DNA of 64,000 nt from the NCBI GenBank assembly GCA_934248055.1, contig CAKQKI010000002.1, positions 1 through 64,000 of the forward strand, read 5' to 3'. A program made the position numbers and the translations under genes. Below, in pieces: positions 1 to 7,493 of this stretch (positions are counted from its first letter, which is position 1; the number at the start of each line of letters is the position of its first letter). The DNA comes from an uncultured Clostridia bacterium (GTDB taxonomy: Bacteria; Bacillota; Clostridia; Christensenellales; Borkfalkiaceae). Under the pieces are notes generated by a model. The model saw nothing but the letters and a program-made list of their open reading frames with translations. It was not told the origin of the DNA and made no database searches.

Positions 1-2334
1 GATAGTCAAATCATCGGTAATCAATGCTTTATCAATCAACACCGAACGTCCTTCGGCGGACACATCGAACGCTTTGCCGCTGATTTCGGCAATTTCGATC
101 TGCGCGCCGTAACCGACGTATTTTATCGTTAAATTGTGACCGTTAAACGGCGTGGTTATTTCCGCATTCGCGTATTCTTTCGGCACGCATGGGGTTATGA
201 CGATATTATCCAACGCAAAGTTAAGACCGAAAACCCACGAATAGACTGCACGCTCTATCATTGCCACGCTACCCGTTAAAAACGAAAAACCCGATCTGCC
301 GTAAAACGATGGTACCAGATGATAACAGTTTGTAATTGCATACGGTGCGGAACAAGTTTTTTCAGGCGAGTGTTTGTCTGCATAAAGCGGTAAAGCATAA
401 CCTAATACGTCGGATATTTCTTCATATCTTCCCGCCTTTGCAAGCGCTCTTATTAAAAAGCACTGCGAGCCGTGATTGTATACGCTTCCGTTTTCGGCAA
501 AGTACGGCTGGAAGTCGCCCGTGCCCATTTTTCCTATTCCGTCTATAAACTTTCCGCCGAGCGGCTTTGAGAACAGCTTGTATCCGTCAGAAGTTTTCAA
601 CTTTGCGATTTCATTAAAGATTTCGTTTTCTTTACCGCTTGCCACTCCGCTTATAACCGCATAAGCATTAGTCGGAACATATACCCTTTCTTCGCCGTCC
701 TCATCTTTTTCGGAGAACAGCCATGTATCGTTATCGGTATATACGGCATTATAAAATCTACCGTTAAATGCGGCTTTGTTTATGGCGTTTTTCAACCTAT
801 AGCCGGCTTTTTCGTATTTTTCCACTTCGTTTACCTGTCCGACTTTATTTAATATTTCAACCAAATATTTAAGACACATTACGAGTTGGCAAGACACCAT
901 TACGCTTTCGCCTCTGCCCTTTTTGCCTGCTCCGCTCAGACAGTCGAGCCAATCGCCGCCGCGCATTTTTACAAGACCATGCACACCCAAAGCGTCATCC
1001 GATAAAAGATAGTCCATACCTTTTTTAAGGTGCGTTAAGCCGCTTTCCTGCGTTTCGCAATCGTAATAACCATACTTGTTTTCTAAAATGGAATAATCGC
1101 CCGTGTATGCAAGATAGTCGTAAACGTATTCGGTAAAGAAACATGCCGAATCTACAAACTCTCTCAAATCGAATTTCGTGCCGGTGCCGAACGGAACCTG
1201 ACGAGGATACCAACCATCGCTACGCTGCTTAGAGAAAATATTTTCGATTACGCCTTTGCACATTTGTTTATCATAACAAAGCATGCCCTCAAAATCGTTC
1301 GCCGCGTCTCTTACGCCGCGCATTCCCGTAGGCCAGCCGCGATCGAGCGAAGACACCCAGTACATTTCGAGCGGCAAAAATCCGTTTACGAAACTATCAA
1401 AATCGGGATCGCCCGTCTTAACCGTTCTCACCGAGAATAATTCAGCGTGTTTTTCAGCCAGCTTTTCTTCTTCGGCTTTTTGAACCGTTGAATCGAAGTA
1501 TTTTACAGAGTTTTTTATATTTTCTACTATTTTTTTTTCGTCATCGGTTACGGCAAATACCTGCGTGAACGAATAACTTTCGCCACCTTTAAGATTGACC
1601 GTTGCAAGAGTTGAAACGCATTGTTTAAACGCATAAAGCGTATCTTCGGTTACTCCGCCGATTTTATCCGGTATAACGCTGAAATTTTTGGTTAAGGCAG
1701 TAAGACGTTCAAGACTTAATTCTCTGTTATTAGTTTCATCGTTTGAAACAATCGTCAGATATCTTCTTTCTTCCTTTTTGCCTGCAACGCTGTATTTCGT
1801 GGTTAAAAATGCATTTTTATCTTTTAAATATTCCGTTCTCGTGTACCATTCCGGCTTATCCCACGGAGCCATTAAAAGTTCATTAAGGTACGGAAAAGCA
1901 CACTTTAAAATTGAATATTCTTTTACTTGTTCTCCGAGGTTTTTAACCGTAACATTCATTACAAACCGTTTATTTTTTTCGGTTACGAATAGTTCGGTTA
2001 CCACTTCGGTTTTACCAAAAGTCAGCCTATAGATCGACTTTTCGGGCAAAAAGTCAATCGTCAACTTATCAGCGCGGAGCACGTCAAAATTGTTGAATAC
2101 GCTTTCTCCGTCCGAAAAATAAGCTTTAACCGGCGAGCCGACTTCACGTTCTTCACGTTTGAAAACAGCTTCGCCTACAGGCGGATTTATCTGCGCCGTT
2201 ATTATTCCGTACTGGTCGACTTTAACTAATGTTTCATCGTTTTTATAGATGTACTCATAATTGCCCGCTTCGGGTAACTTTTCTATTCTGTAACCGCCCG
2301 GTTTTTTGCTGAATTTTCCGTAATTTTCGCTCAT
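1..2334 (-). CDS. GH94-type glycoside phosphorylase, 3' end cut by window edge
   Basis: The reading frame stays open from an ATG at 2334 to the window edge (778 codons, no stop), so the C-terminus is missing. The protein resembles the GH94 family (cellobiose and related phosphorylases), cytoplasmic enzymes that split beta-glucosidic disaccharides with phosphate to give a sugar 1-phosphate. Visible family features are a beta-rich N-terminal half, a GMRGVRD segment in the position of the GxRD catalytic-acid motif, a GDWLD segment like the family GDWND, and an ENGSVYNHG segment. The substrate cannot be told from sequence. There is no signal peptide and no strong Shine-Dalgarno sequence. A promoter lies 77 bases upstream. 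Confidence 0.75.
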   Translation of the reverse strand, partial: MSENYGKFSKKPGGYRIEKLPEAGNYEYIYKNDETLVKVDQYGIITAQINPPVGEAVFKREEREVGSPVKAYFSDGESVFNNFDVLRADKLTIDFLPEKSIYRLTFGKTEVVTELFVTEKNKRFVMNVTVKNLGEQVKEYSILKCAFPYLNELLMAPWDKPEWYTRTEYLKDKNAFLTTKYSVAGKKEERRYLTIVSNDETNNRELSLERLTALTKNFSVIPDKIGGVTEDTLYAFKQCVSTLATVNLKGGESYSFTQVFAVTDDEKKIVENIKNSVKYFDSTVQKAEEEKLAEKHAELFSVRTVKTGDPDFDSFVNGFLPLEMYWVSSLDRGWPTGMRGVRDAANDFEGMLCYDKQMCKGVIENIFSKQRSDGWYPRQVPFGTGTKFDLREFVDSACFFTEYVYDYLAYTGDYSILENKYGYYDCETQESGLTHLKKGMDYLLSDDALGVHGLVKMRGGDWLDCLSGAGKKGRGESVMVSCQLVMCLKYLVEILNKVGQVNEVEKYEKAGYRLKNAINKAAFNGRFYNAVYTDNDTWLFSEKDEDGEERVYVPTNAYAVISGVASGKENEIFNEIAKLKTSDGYKLFSKPLGGKFIDGIGKMGTGDFQPYFAENGSVYNHGSQCFLIRALAKAGRYEEISDVLGYALPLYADKHSPEKTCSAPYAITNCYHLVPSFYGRSGFSFLTGSVAMIERAVYSWVFGLNFALDNIVITPCVPKEYANAEITTPFNGHNLTIKYVGYGAQIEIAEISGKAFDVSAEGRSVLIDKALITDDLTI

Positions 2335-2410
2335 AAATATTTACCGTTTATCAAAAATCTTTCGTATGCGTATTCATCGCGACTTGCTTTAAATCTGCTA
2401 CGCGTTTAAT

Positions 2411-2437
2411 GTTATACTATATTTTTCGCTATGTCAA
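2411..2437 (-). promoter_or_regulatory. Promoter of the GH94 gene
   Basis: On the minus strand TTGACA (2432-2437) is followed after 15 bases by TATAAC (2411-2416); reading TAACAT as the -10 gives 17 bases. It is the only good sigma-A-like match upstream of the phosphorylase gene. No operator palindrome was recognised. Confidence 0.5.
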
Positions 2438-2531
2438 CAAAAAACGACTTAGTCGCACTTTTTACTCATGCTGTTAATAAGTTTAAATCGAAAACATATT
2501 TTATTTACCGCAATAAGGCTATGTAATTCGA

Positions 2532-2765
2532 TTATAGAAATTCGAGGGGAAGCGGATTCTCGGCATGAACCGTTTCGATTACATTTACAACCATAGCCGC
2601 ATGCTCTAAAGGCATTGCGAGTTCGGCGTTTTCGGTTATAGCAAAATAAGCGTTTTCATAAATAGCCGCAGTACCGACGTCAAATACCGTCCCTTGATAA
2701 TTTCCGCTTTCTTCGTGAACATTATGTTTTTCTCTGCAATAAATCGTTTTATTATATTTAAACAT
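2532..2765 (-). CDS. Small hypothetical protein (77 aa)
   Basis: This short frame has codon use like its neighbours (GAA, AAC, GCG favoured) and encodes a soluble, mildly acidic protein with no signal peptide or membrane segment. I do not recognise a family. The start is doubtful. A promoter-like pair TTGACT / TATAAT with a 17-base spacer straddles the ATG, with the -10 falling in codons 4-5, and there is no clear Shine-Dalgarno sequence. Either transcription starts further upstream, or translation starts later, or the promoter match is chance in AT-rich DNA. It stands alone between the GH94 gene and the tRNA. Confidence 0.45.
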   Translation of the reverse strand: MFKYNKTIYCREKHNVHEESGNYQGTVFDVGTAAIYENAYFAITENAELAMPLEHAAMVVNVIETVHAENPLPLEFL

Positions 2766-2982
2766 AACTTAAAAGTCAAGGGGCTAAAGTGATAAAACGA
2801 ATAATTTTTAAGAATGATAAAAACTTCAAATTTGGGTGTTTGATTGTAACATTATCCGCAAATTCCTTTTGTCTTTCGGGGGTATAAGTGGATTGTAAAC
2901 TACGATCAGCTTTTGTCCCCTCTCAAGAAAATAAACCGCCGCGAAAGCAAATTATGGAAGGCATATATGGCTCGTATAGGCA

Positions 2983-3019
2983 TAAAAAAATCAGTCACTC
3001 CACGCAAGAAGTGACTGAC
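2983..3019 (-). terminator. Terminator of tRNA-Arg
   Basis: A stem of TCAGTCACT with AGTGACTGA is followed on the minus strand by a run of seven T, just 3' of the tRNA. Confidence 0.8.
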
Positions 3020-3022
3020 GGC

Positions 3023-3099
3023 TGGCCTGCCTGATTGGAGTCGAACCAACGGCGTTCCGCTTAGGAGGCGGACCCTCTATCCTACTGAGGTACAGGCAG
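3023..3099 (-). tRNA. tRNA-Arg (anticodon CCT)
   Basis: A full cloverleaf can be folded: acceptor CTGCCTG/CAGGCAG, D-arm CCTC/GAGG, anticodon stem TCCGC/GCGGA with loop CTCCTAA, and T-arm GTTGG/CCAAT with TTCGACT loop. The discriminator is G and the CCA is encoded. It decodes AGG. Its own promoter and terminator flank it. Confidence 0.95.
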
Positions 3100-3108
3100 A
3101 TATTTGAT

Positions 3109-3137
3109 ATTTTAGCACGATTTGAAAGTTATTGCAA
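3109..3137 (-). promoter_or_regulatory. Promoter of tRNA-Arg
   Basis: TTGCAA (3132-3137) and TAAAAT (3109-3114) on the minus strand are separated by 17 bases and lie about 10 bases before the tRNA 5' end. Confidence 0.7.
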
Positions 3138-3562
3138 AAGAGTTTACAATACCGAAACAATACCTAAAACAATACCAAGTATTGCTTTCTAAAAGCCAAA
3201 CCACAATATTTAGTTGTAAATACTATGTCATAACTCAATATGTTGTGTTTTTAACCGAGTTAAGCACTCCCTTAGGAGGGGGCTGTTATATCCATTTAAC
3301 TACGGAAGCGTATTCTGTTTTATTTGCCCGACATATCAGGCAAGAGCAAGCGATTTTTGATTACGCGTTAACCGCATTATATTTTAACACAACATTTTAA
3401 AAATATCAAACAAATATCGCATTTTATTAAAATAATTGAAAATATATCTAAAACGCTTAAAAAAATTCAGGAATTTCATTTTTTGTCACCGATTGCTTAA
3501 AACAAATAAAACCGCTGAAAATTGCAATTTTGCATTAAAAAGCAGTTAATTTTTTAAAATTG
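3138..3562. other. AT-rich gene-free stretch between tRNA-Arg and rng
   Basis: No convincing gene is seen here. A 92-codon plus-strand frame crosses it, but it has no ribosome binding site and runs across the tRNA-like sequence. The only recognisable content is the degenerate tRNA-Arg-like segment near 3238-3309. The remainder is AT-rich and featureless apart from the rng promoter at its right end. Confidence 0.6.
3238..3309 (-). pseudogene. Degenerate tRNA-Arg(CCT)-like sequence
   Basis: On the minus strand the 5' half reads like a typical bacterial tRNA-Arg(CCT): a 7-nt 5' acceptor strand, TA, a D-stem GTTA/TAAC with an AATGGATA loop, then GCCCC and a CTCCTAA anticodon loop. The 3' half is broken. 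The anticodon stem pairs at only three inner positions, no normal T-arm with TTC is present, and no 3' acceptor strand complements the 5' one. It is not a second copy of the neighbouring tRNA-Arg, which differs through the acceptor and D-arm. It is best read as a decayed tRNA gene. Confidence 0.5.
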
Positions 3563-3591
3563 TTGAAAAATAATAATATTTATGATAAAAT
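3563..3591 (+). promoter_or_regulatory. Promoter of rng
   Basis: TTGAAA (3563-3568) and TAAAAT (3586-3591) have a 17-base spacer and lie about 65 bases before the chosen rng start. Confidence 0.6.
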
Positions 3592-3657
3592 ATACGAAGT
3601 AATTATATCTTTTGTATATTTTTGCATATAAACTTTCAATACGGTCAGGTTTTTACG

Positions 3658-5151
3658 ATGTCTATAAACGTATATCTCGATACGCTCGGCGGCAACACCG
3701 TAGGCGCTCTTGCAAGTAACGACAGGCTTTTAGAATATCACATAGAAAAAAACGATTCTTCGCAAATCGTGGGAACGATTTACAAAGGCGAAGTTAAAAA
3801 CGTTCTGAACGGCATGCAGGCGGCGTTTATAGACGTGGGGCTGAGTAAAAACGGTTATCTGTTCGTTGGCGACACTCTTATCGACAGGGGCGTATTCGAG
3901 CAGAGCGACGATTTTAAACGCGTTCTCGACATTAAAGAAGGCGACGAAATTATGGTTCAGGCAGTAAAAGAGCCGTCCGGCAGCAAAGGCGTGCGCCTTA
4001 CCAAGCACATATCGCTGGCGGGAAAATTCGTTGTTTACGTTCCGTCTTTGCAATCAAACAGCATTTCACGCAAAATTACCGACGAAGATACGCGAAAATA
4101 CCTTGAAAAAGTCCTTAATTCAGTAAAATGCAAAAGCGGCGCGTTTATTGCGCGCACGGCTTCCGAAACGGCAAATTCGCGCGAAATCAAATCGGAAATG
4201 AAAATTCTTCTCGCGCAGTACGATGAAATTCTTGAAAAATACAAAACCGCGAAAATCGGCGAATCGGTGCATTGCGACGGCGATCTCGTTTCCCGCCTTA
4301 TGCGTGACGTTCTTACGGCGGACGTGGAAAAAATATTCGTTTCAGATAAAACCATTTACGATCGGCTTAAAAACATGCCGAAATCCCGTAACAAATTAAA
4401 GAAAAAACTCATACTTTTCACGGAAAAAACCGATATGTTAAAAAAATTCGGTCTTGATAAAGACGTTGACGGTTTACTCCACAATCGCGTCAATTTATCT
4501 TCCGGAGCGTATCTCATTATCGACAAAACCGAGGCTTTAACCGTTATCGACGTAAACACCGGCGGCTTTACGGGCGAAGACAATCTCGAAGACACCGTTT
4601 TTAGCACGAATCTGCTTGCCGCGGAAGAAATCGCAAGGCAGGTAAGGCTAAGAAACGTGGGCGGCATAGTCGTAGTCGACTTTATCGATATGACAAACGA
4701 AACCCATCGCGAAATGCTCGTAAAATCCCTTAAAAACGCCTTGAAAACCGACAGATTTAAATGCAACGTGGTAGGTATGACGGGGTTAGGACTCGTTGAA
4801 TTTACAAGAAACAAAAAGCGTAAAGAAATATCTTCGGTTTTAAGGCGCGACTGCCCTTATTGCCACGGCGAAGGCAAAATATTGTCTGACGATTATATCG
4901 TAATGAAACTGAGAACCGGGCTTCTGGACCTTTTCGCCGAAGATTACAAATCTGCCATTATCGATCTCAACGCCGAAATCTGCGAATTTATTTTAAGCAC
5001 GGGCGCGCTTACGAAAGACATTTCCAAATTCTGGTCAGATAAGAGAATTTACGTAGTTCCGCACAAAACCTATCATCACGAAACGTTTTATTTAAGGGGC
5101 GACAATTCCGACGTTTTAACTCTTTCCGACAAAGCAACTCTTTTATACTGA
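3658..5151 (+). CDS. rng: Ribonuclease G/E family endoribonuclease
   Basis: A 497-residue RNase E/G-type single-strand endoribonuclease expected to act in rRNA maturation and mRNA decay. The N-terminal region carries the S1-type segment (around residues 35-110). The catalytic part shows the two metal-binding aspartates in VIDVNTGGFTG and VVVDFIDM, and a CPYCHGEGK zinc-link-like motif follows. The C-terminal scaffold of RNase E is absent, so it is RNase G-sized. I prefer the ATG at 3658 to one at 3622: an AGG-containing ribosome binding site precedes it at the right spacing and family homology begins there. It precedes the rpsF operon, which has its own promoter. Confidence 0.9.
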   Translation: MSINVYLDTLGGNTVGALASNDRLLEYHIEKNDSSQIVGTIYKGEVKNVLNGMQAAFIDVGLSKNGYLFVGDTLIDRGVFEQSDDFKRVLDIKEGDEIMVQAVKEPSGSKGVRLTKHISLAGKFVVYVPSLQSNSISRKITDEDTRKYLEKVLNSVKCKSGAFIARTASETANSREIKSEMKILLAQYDEILEKYKTAKIGESVHCDGDLVSRLMRDVLTADVEKIFVSDKTIYDRLKNMPKSRNKLKKKLILFTEKTDMLKKFGLDKDVDGLLHNRVNLSSGAYLIIDKTEALTVIDVNTGGFTGEDNLEDTVFSTNLLAAEEIARQVRLRNVGGIVVVDFIDMTNETHREMLVKSLKNALKTDRFKCNVVGMTGLGLVEFTRNKKRKEISSVLRRDCPYCHGEGKILSDDYIVMKLRTGLLDLFAEDYKSAIIDLNAEICEFILSTGALTKDISKFWSDKRIYVVPHKTYHHETFYLRGDNSDVLTLSDKATLLY

Positions 5152-5168
5152 AAACATTGCTTAAATAT

Positions 5169-5197
5169 TTGACAATAATTTATATTTAGTATATAAT
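5169..5197 (+). promoter_or_regulatory. Promoter of the rpsF-ssb-rpsR operon
   Basis: Consensus TTGACA (5169-5174) and TATAAT (5192-5197) with a 17-base spacer, the strongest promoter match in the window. It lies about 100 bases upstream of rpsF. Confidence 0.85.
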
Positions 5198-5203
5198 GAA
5201 TTC

Positions 5204-5280
5204 AAGTATCCGCTTTTGCGGGTATTTTAAGGGCGCATTGCCCCGAACCTTGAATGCGAGGTCAACCGCATTCCGAATAA
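5204..5280 (+). promoter_or_regulatory. Structured leader of rpsF operon, possible S6:S18 autoregulatory site
   Basis: The leader holds two hairpins: GTATCCGC/GCGGGTAT, then GAATGCG/CGCATTC with AGGTCAAC in the loop, preceded by CCGAACCT that could pair with AGGT. Many bacterial rpsF leaders carry an S6:S18-binding motif used for feedback control. The position and the CCG/ACC-rich features fit, but I cannot confirm a covariance-model match. Confidence 0.45.
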
Positions 5281-5299
5281 GTCCAGGAGGTTAAAAAAT

Positions 5300-5581
5300 A
5301 TGAAGAAGTATGAAATGCTTTACATACTGTCTGCCGAAATAACGGAAGAAGAAAGAGACGCTATCGTTTCGAAATTCGAAAAAGTTGTTACGGACAACGG
5401 CGGTAACGTTGAGAAAGTTGACAAATGGGGAGTTAAAAAACTCGTATACCCTATCAACTACAAGACGGAAGGCTATTACGTTCTCATGACTTTTGAAAGC
5501 GACACCACTCTGGTTGCCGAACTCAAAAGAATTGCCGGCATTACAGACGGCGTAATGAGAAGATTGATTACGAAAGCGTAA
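5300..5581 (+). CDS. rpsF: 30S ribosomal protein S6
   Basis: A 93-residue protein of normal S6 length, opening with MKKYEMLYILSAEIT and containing WGVKKLVYPINYKTEGYY, both typical of bacterial S6. It binds the central domain of 16S rRNA together with S18. It is the first gene of rpsF-ssb-rpsR, with an AGGAGG ribosome binding site and a 12-base gap to ssb. The operon probably senses free S6:S18 through the upstream leader. Confidence 0.97.
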   Translation: MKKYEMLYILSAEITEEERDAIVSKFEKVVTDNGGNVEKVDKWGVKKLVYPINYKTEGYYVLMTFESDTTLVAELKRIAGITDGVMRRLITKA

Positions 5582-5593
5582 TCGGAGGATAAT

Positions 5594-6001
5594 ATGAACA
5601 AAGTTTATTTAATAGGAAATCTTACGCGCGACCCCGAACTTTCCGAAACTTCGAGCGGCGTTGCATTCTGTCGTTTTGCCATTGCGGTAAATCGTTCTTT
5701 CACTAATGCGGACGGAACGAGAGAAGCCGACTTTTTCAATATCACGGTTTGGAGAAACCAAGCCGAAAATTGCGGCAAATTCCTTAAAAAAGGAAGTAAG
5801 GTTGCGGTTGTGGGCAGTTTACAGAACCGTTCGTACGAAGATAAAGATGGCGTTAAAAGAACCGTTACCGATATAGTCGCCAGCGAAGTGGAATTTTTAT
5901 CCACGGGCAGCCGCGGCGACGATCAGGAACCCGCGCCGAGTCCTGTTAAAAAGAAGTTGTCGCTTCAGGAAGTTAACGACGACAACGATTTGCCATTCTG
6001 A
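5594..6001 (+). CDS. ssb: Single-stranded DNA-binding protein
   Basis: A 135-residue SSB. The N-terminal OB fold (about residues 1-105) opens with [16 protein letters not shown] and contains the FFNITVWR strand. A short acidic linker leads to the C-terminal tip DDNDLPF, which in this family recruits replication and repair partners. The gene sits between rpsF and rpsR as in most Gram-positive bacteria and has a GGAGG ribosome binding site. It is short because the linker is only about 20 residues. Confidence 0.97.
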   Translation: MNKVYLIGNLTRDPELSETSSGVAFCRFAIAVNRSFTNADGTREADFFNITVWRNQAENCGKFLKKGSKVAVVGSLQNRSYEDKDGVKRTVTDIVASEVEFLSTGSRGDDQEPAPSPVKKKLSLQEVNDDNDLPF

Positions 6002-6015
6002 AAAGGAGATATATT

Positions 6016-6267
6016 ATGGAAGAAAAAACCGTTGCGGTTAAAAAGCCTTTGAGAAAAGCGCCGAGAAGAAAGGTTTGCGCTTTCTGCGTAGAAAAGGCTG
6101 AAAAAATCGATTATAAAGATATTGCCAAACTTAAAAAGTACGTTACCGAGAAAGGTAAAATTTTGCCGAGAAGAATGACCGGCACGTGCGCTCAGCATCA
6201 GCGCGCGCTCGCTAACGCAATCAAGAGAGCAAGAATCGCCGATCTTCTCCCCTTCCGCGGAGAATAA
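6016..6267 (+). CDS. rpsR: 30S ribosomal protein S18 (cysteine-containing form)
   Basis: An 83-residue S18 with a lysine/arginine-rich N-terminus, a CAFC pair near residue 21 and a CAQH near residue 54, suggesting the metal-binding form. The block [15 protein letters not shown] is the family signature. It pairs with S6 on the small subunit. It is the last gene of the operon, with an AAAGGAG ribosome binding site, and a strong terminator lies about 100 bases downstream. Confidence 0.96.
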   Translation: MEEKTVAVKKPLRKAPRRKVCAFCVEKAEKIDYKDIAKLKKYVTEKGKILPRRMTGTCAQHQRALANAIKRARIADLLPFRGE

Positions 6268-6361
6268 GGTTAAAAGAAGCAAATTTCGTTACCCCGCAAG
6301 TTTTTTCGGGGCGATGCAAAAACCGGTGTTTTTGCGCTTCTCGTTTTAAAACTAAATTTTA

Positions 6362-6397
6362 ATGGCGTAGCGATTGCCGCTACGCCATATTTTTTTA
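6362..6397 (+). terminator. Terminator of rpsF-ssb-rpsR
   Basis: A perfect stem TGGCGTAGCG/CGCTACGCCA with a short loop is followed by seven T on the plus strand. It lies between convergent genes. Confidence 0.85.
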
Positions 6398-6406
6398 AAA
6401 TAAACT

Positions 6407-7456
6407 TTACCGCAGAGTTTGATTACTGTTTTTCCTTGCCGCCCTTCTTTTTTCAAGACGCTTGAATTCGCGTTGGCGTTTAATTTCGGCGCGATGCGCC
6501 TTAATAAGTTCGGAATCGAGCGAAAAATCTATTTCCGGCAGTTCTCCCGCCATTTCGGCAAATTCTTCTTCCGATATAACGGTTATACGCGTTTTGCCCG
6601 TATTCCTTATATCTAAACTCTTTAAATCCTTTTCGGAAATATCACCGCTTCCCTTTACGAATACGTTAGACGAGTCTATCGAACCGACTCTGCCGTTGAG
6701 TTCGTAAATCTTTTTAATTCTGCGCCTGAACAGGTCAATGTCGCCATAGCGCAACTCGTCCGCAAAAGCGAAAGTTTTGCCCGACAAGCCGCCCTTATAC
6801 CTTCTTGAATGCCTGTAATTTCTTTCGACGAAATCACCTATAAGATAATTCATTTCTCGACGGGAATACGTGCCGTCGGTACACGGCGTAATCTCGCTTT
6901 CATCGTTGATTCCCGCCGAAAGATGATATTTTTTAATAAGGTCGTTTACGGCAAGACCTTTGTCTTTCGCCATAACTTCCATCAGTAAAAGAGTAACACG
7001 CGCGTCTTCGTCGGACCTGTGCGCCGTATATTCTATACCGTGCTTTTCGGCAAGATACGTAAGACCCGAAAGGTGCGGTTCCTTGTAGACTGTTTTATAA
7101 AGCAGTTGCACGTCGATGAAATCGTAAGTTATTTTAGGTAAATTATAAATTTCGCACGCGTTATTCAAAAACTCAACGTCGTTAAGAACGGAAAATCCTA
7201 TTATTAAATCGGCGTCGGCGAAAAGACCGCGTATTTCTTCGTAAAACTCGGAAAAAATCGGCTGACTTTTTATAAACGCCTTTTCATAATGAAGTTTTAT
7301 TTTGGTTTCGAAACGGTTAGTGTACGGACGCATAACTATGTCTTTCTGACAAAGCAAATTGAAATCGCCGTCTGAAACGCAATAACCGAAAGTACACATG
7401 CTGCCGTCGCGATGATTGCCGGTGGTACTTTCGATGTCGTAAGATAAAATTTTCAT
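6407..7456 (-). CDS. DnaQ-type 3'-5' exonuclease with C-terminal BRCT-like domain
   Basis: A 349-residue protein. Residues 1-170 form a DEDDh exonuclease: YDIEST (Exo I), a GFSVLNDVEF segment (Exo II) and HRSDEDARV (Exo III). After a linker, residues about 230-310 look like a BRCT domain: GLSGKTFAFADEL, then GGRVGS-like and S-x-NVFVKG segments, then TRITVISEEEFAEM. The C-terminus is strongly basic. BRCT domains bind DNA ends or partners, so a role in DNA repair or RNA/DNA trimming is inferred; the substrate is unknown. It follows a lipoprotein gene but is separated from it by a terminator. Confidence 0.75.
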   Translation of the reverse strand: MKILSYDIESTTGNHRDGSMCTFGYCVSDGDFNLLCQKDIVMRPYTNRFETKIKLHYEKAFIKSQPIFSEFYEEIRGLFADADLIIGFSVLNDVEFLNNACEIYNLPKITYDFIDVQLLYKTVYKEPHLSGLTYLAEKHGIEYTAHRSDEDARVTLLLMEVMAKDKGLAVNDLIKKYHLSAGINDESEITPCTDGTYSRREMNYLIGDFVERNYRHSRRYKGGLSGKTFAFADELRYGDIDLFRRRIKKIYELNGRVGSIDSSNVFVKGSGDISEKDLKSLDIRNTGKTRITVISEEEFAEMAGELPEIDFSLDSELIKAHRAEIKRQREFKRLEKRRAARKNSNQTLR

Positions 7457-7461
7457 AACTC

Positions 7462-7487
7462 AAAAAAGAGGCTGCCTTACGGCAGCC
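7462..7487 (-). terminator. Terminator of the lipoprotein gene
   Basis: GGCTGCC/GGCAGCC with a four-base loop, followed on the minus strand by a T-rich tract. It lies between the lipoprotein stop and the exonuclease start. Confidence 0.8.
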
Positions 7488-7493
7488 GATTTA

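Noticed and set aside
3122..3400. 92-codon plus-strand frame upstream of rng
   Set aside because: No ribosome binding site, crosses the tRNA-like sequence, and its codon use differs from neighbouring genes.
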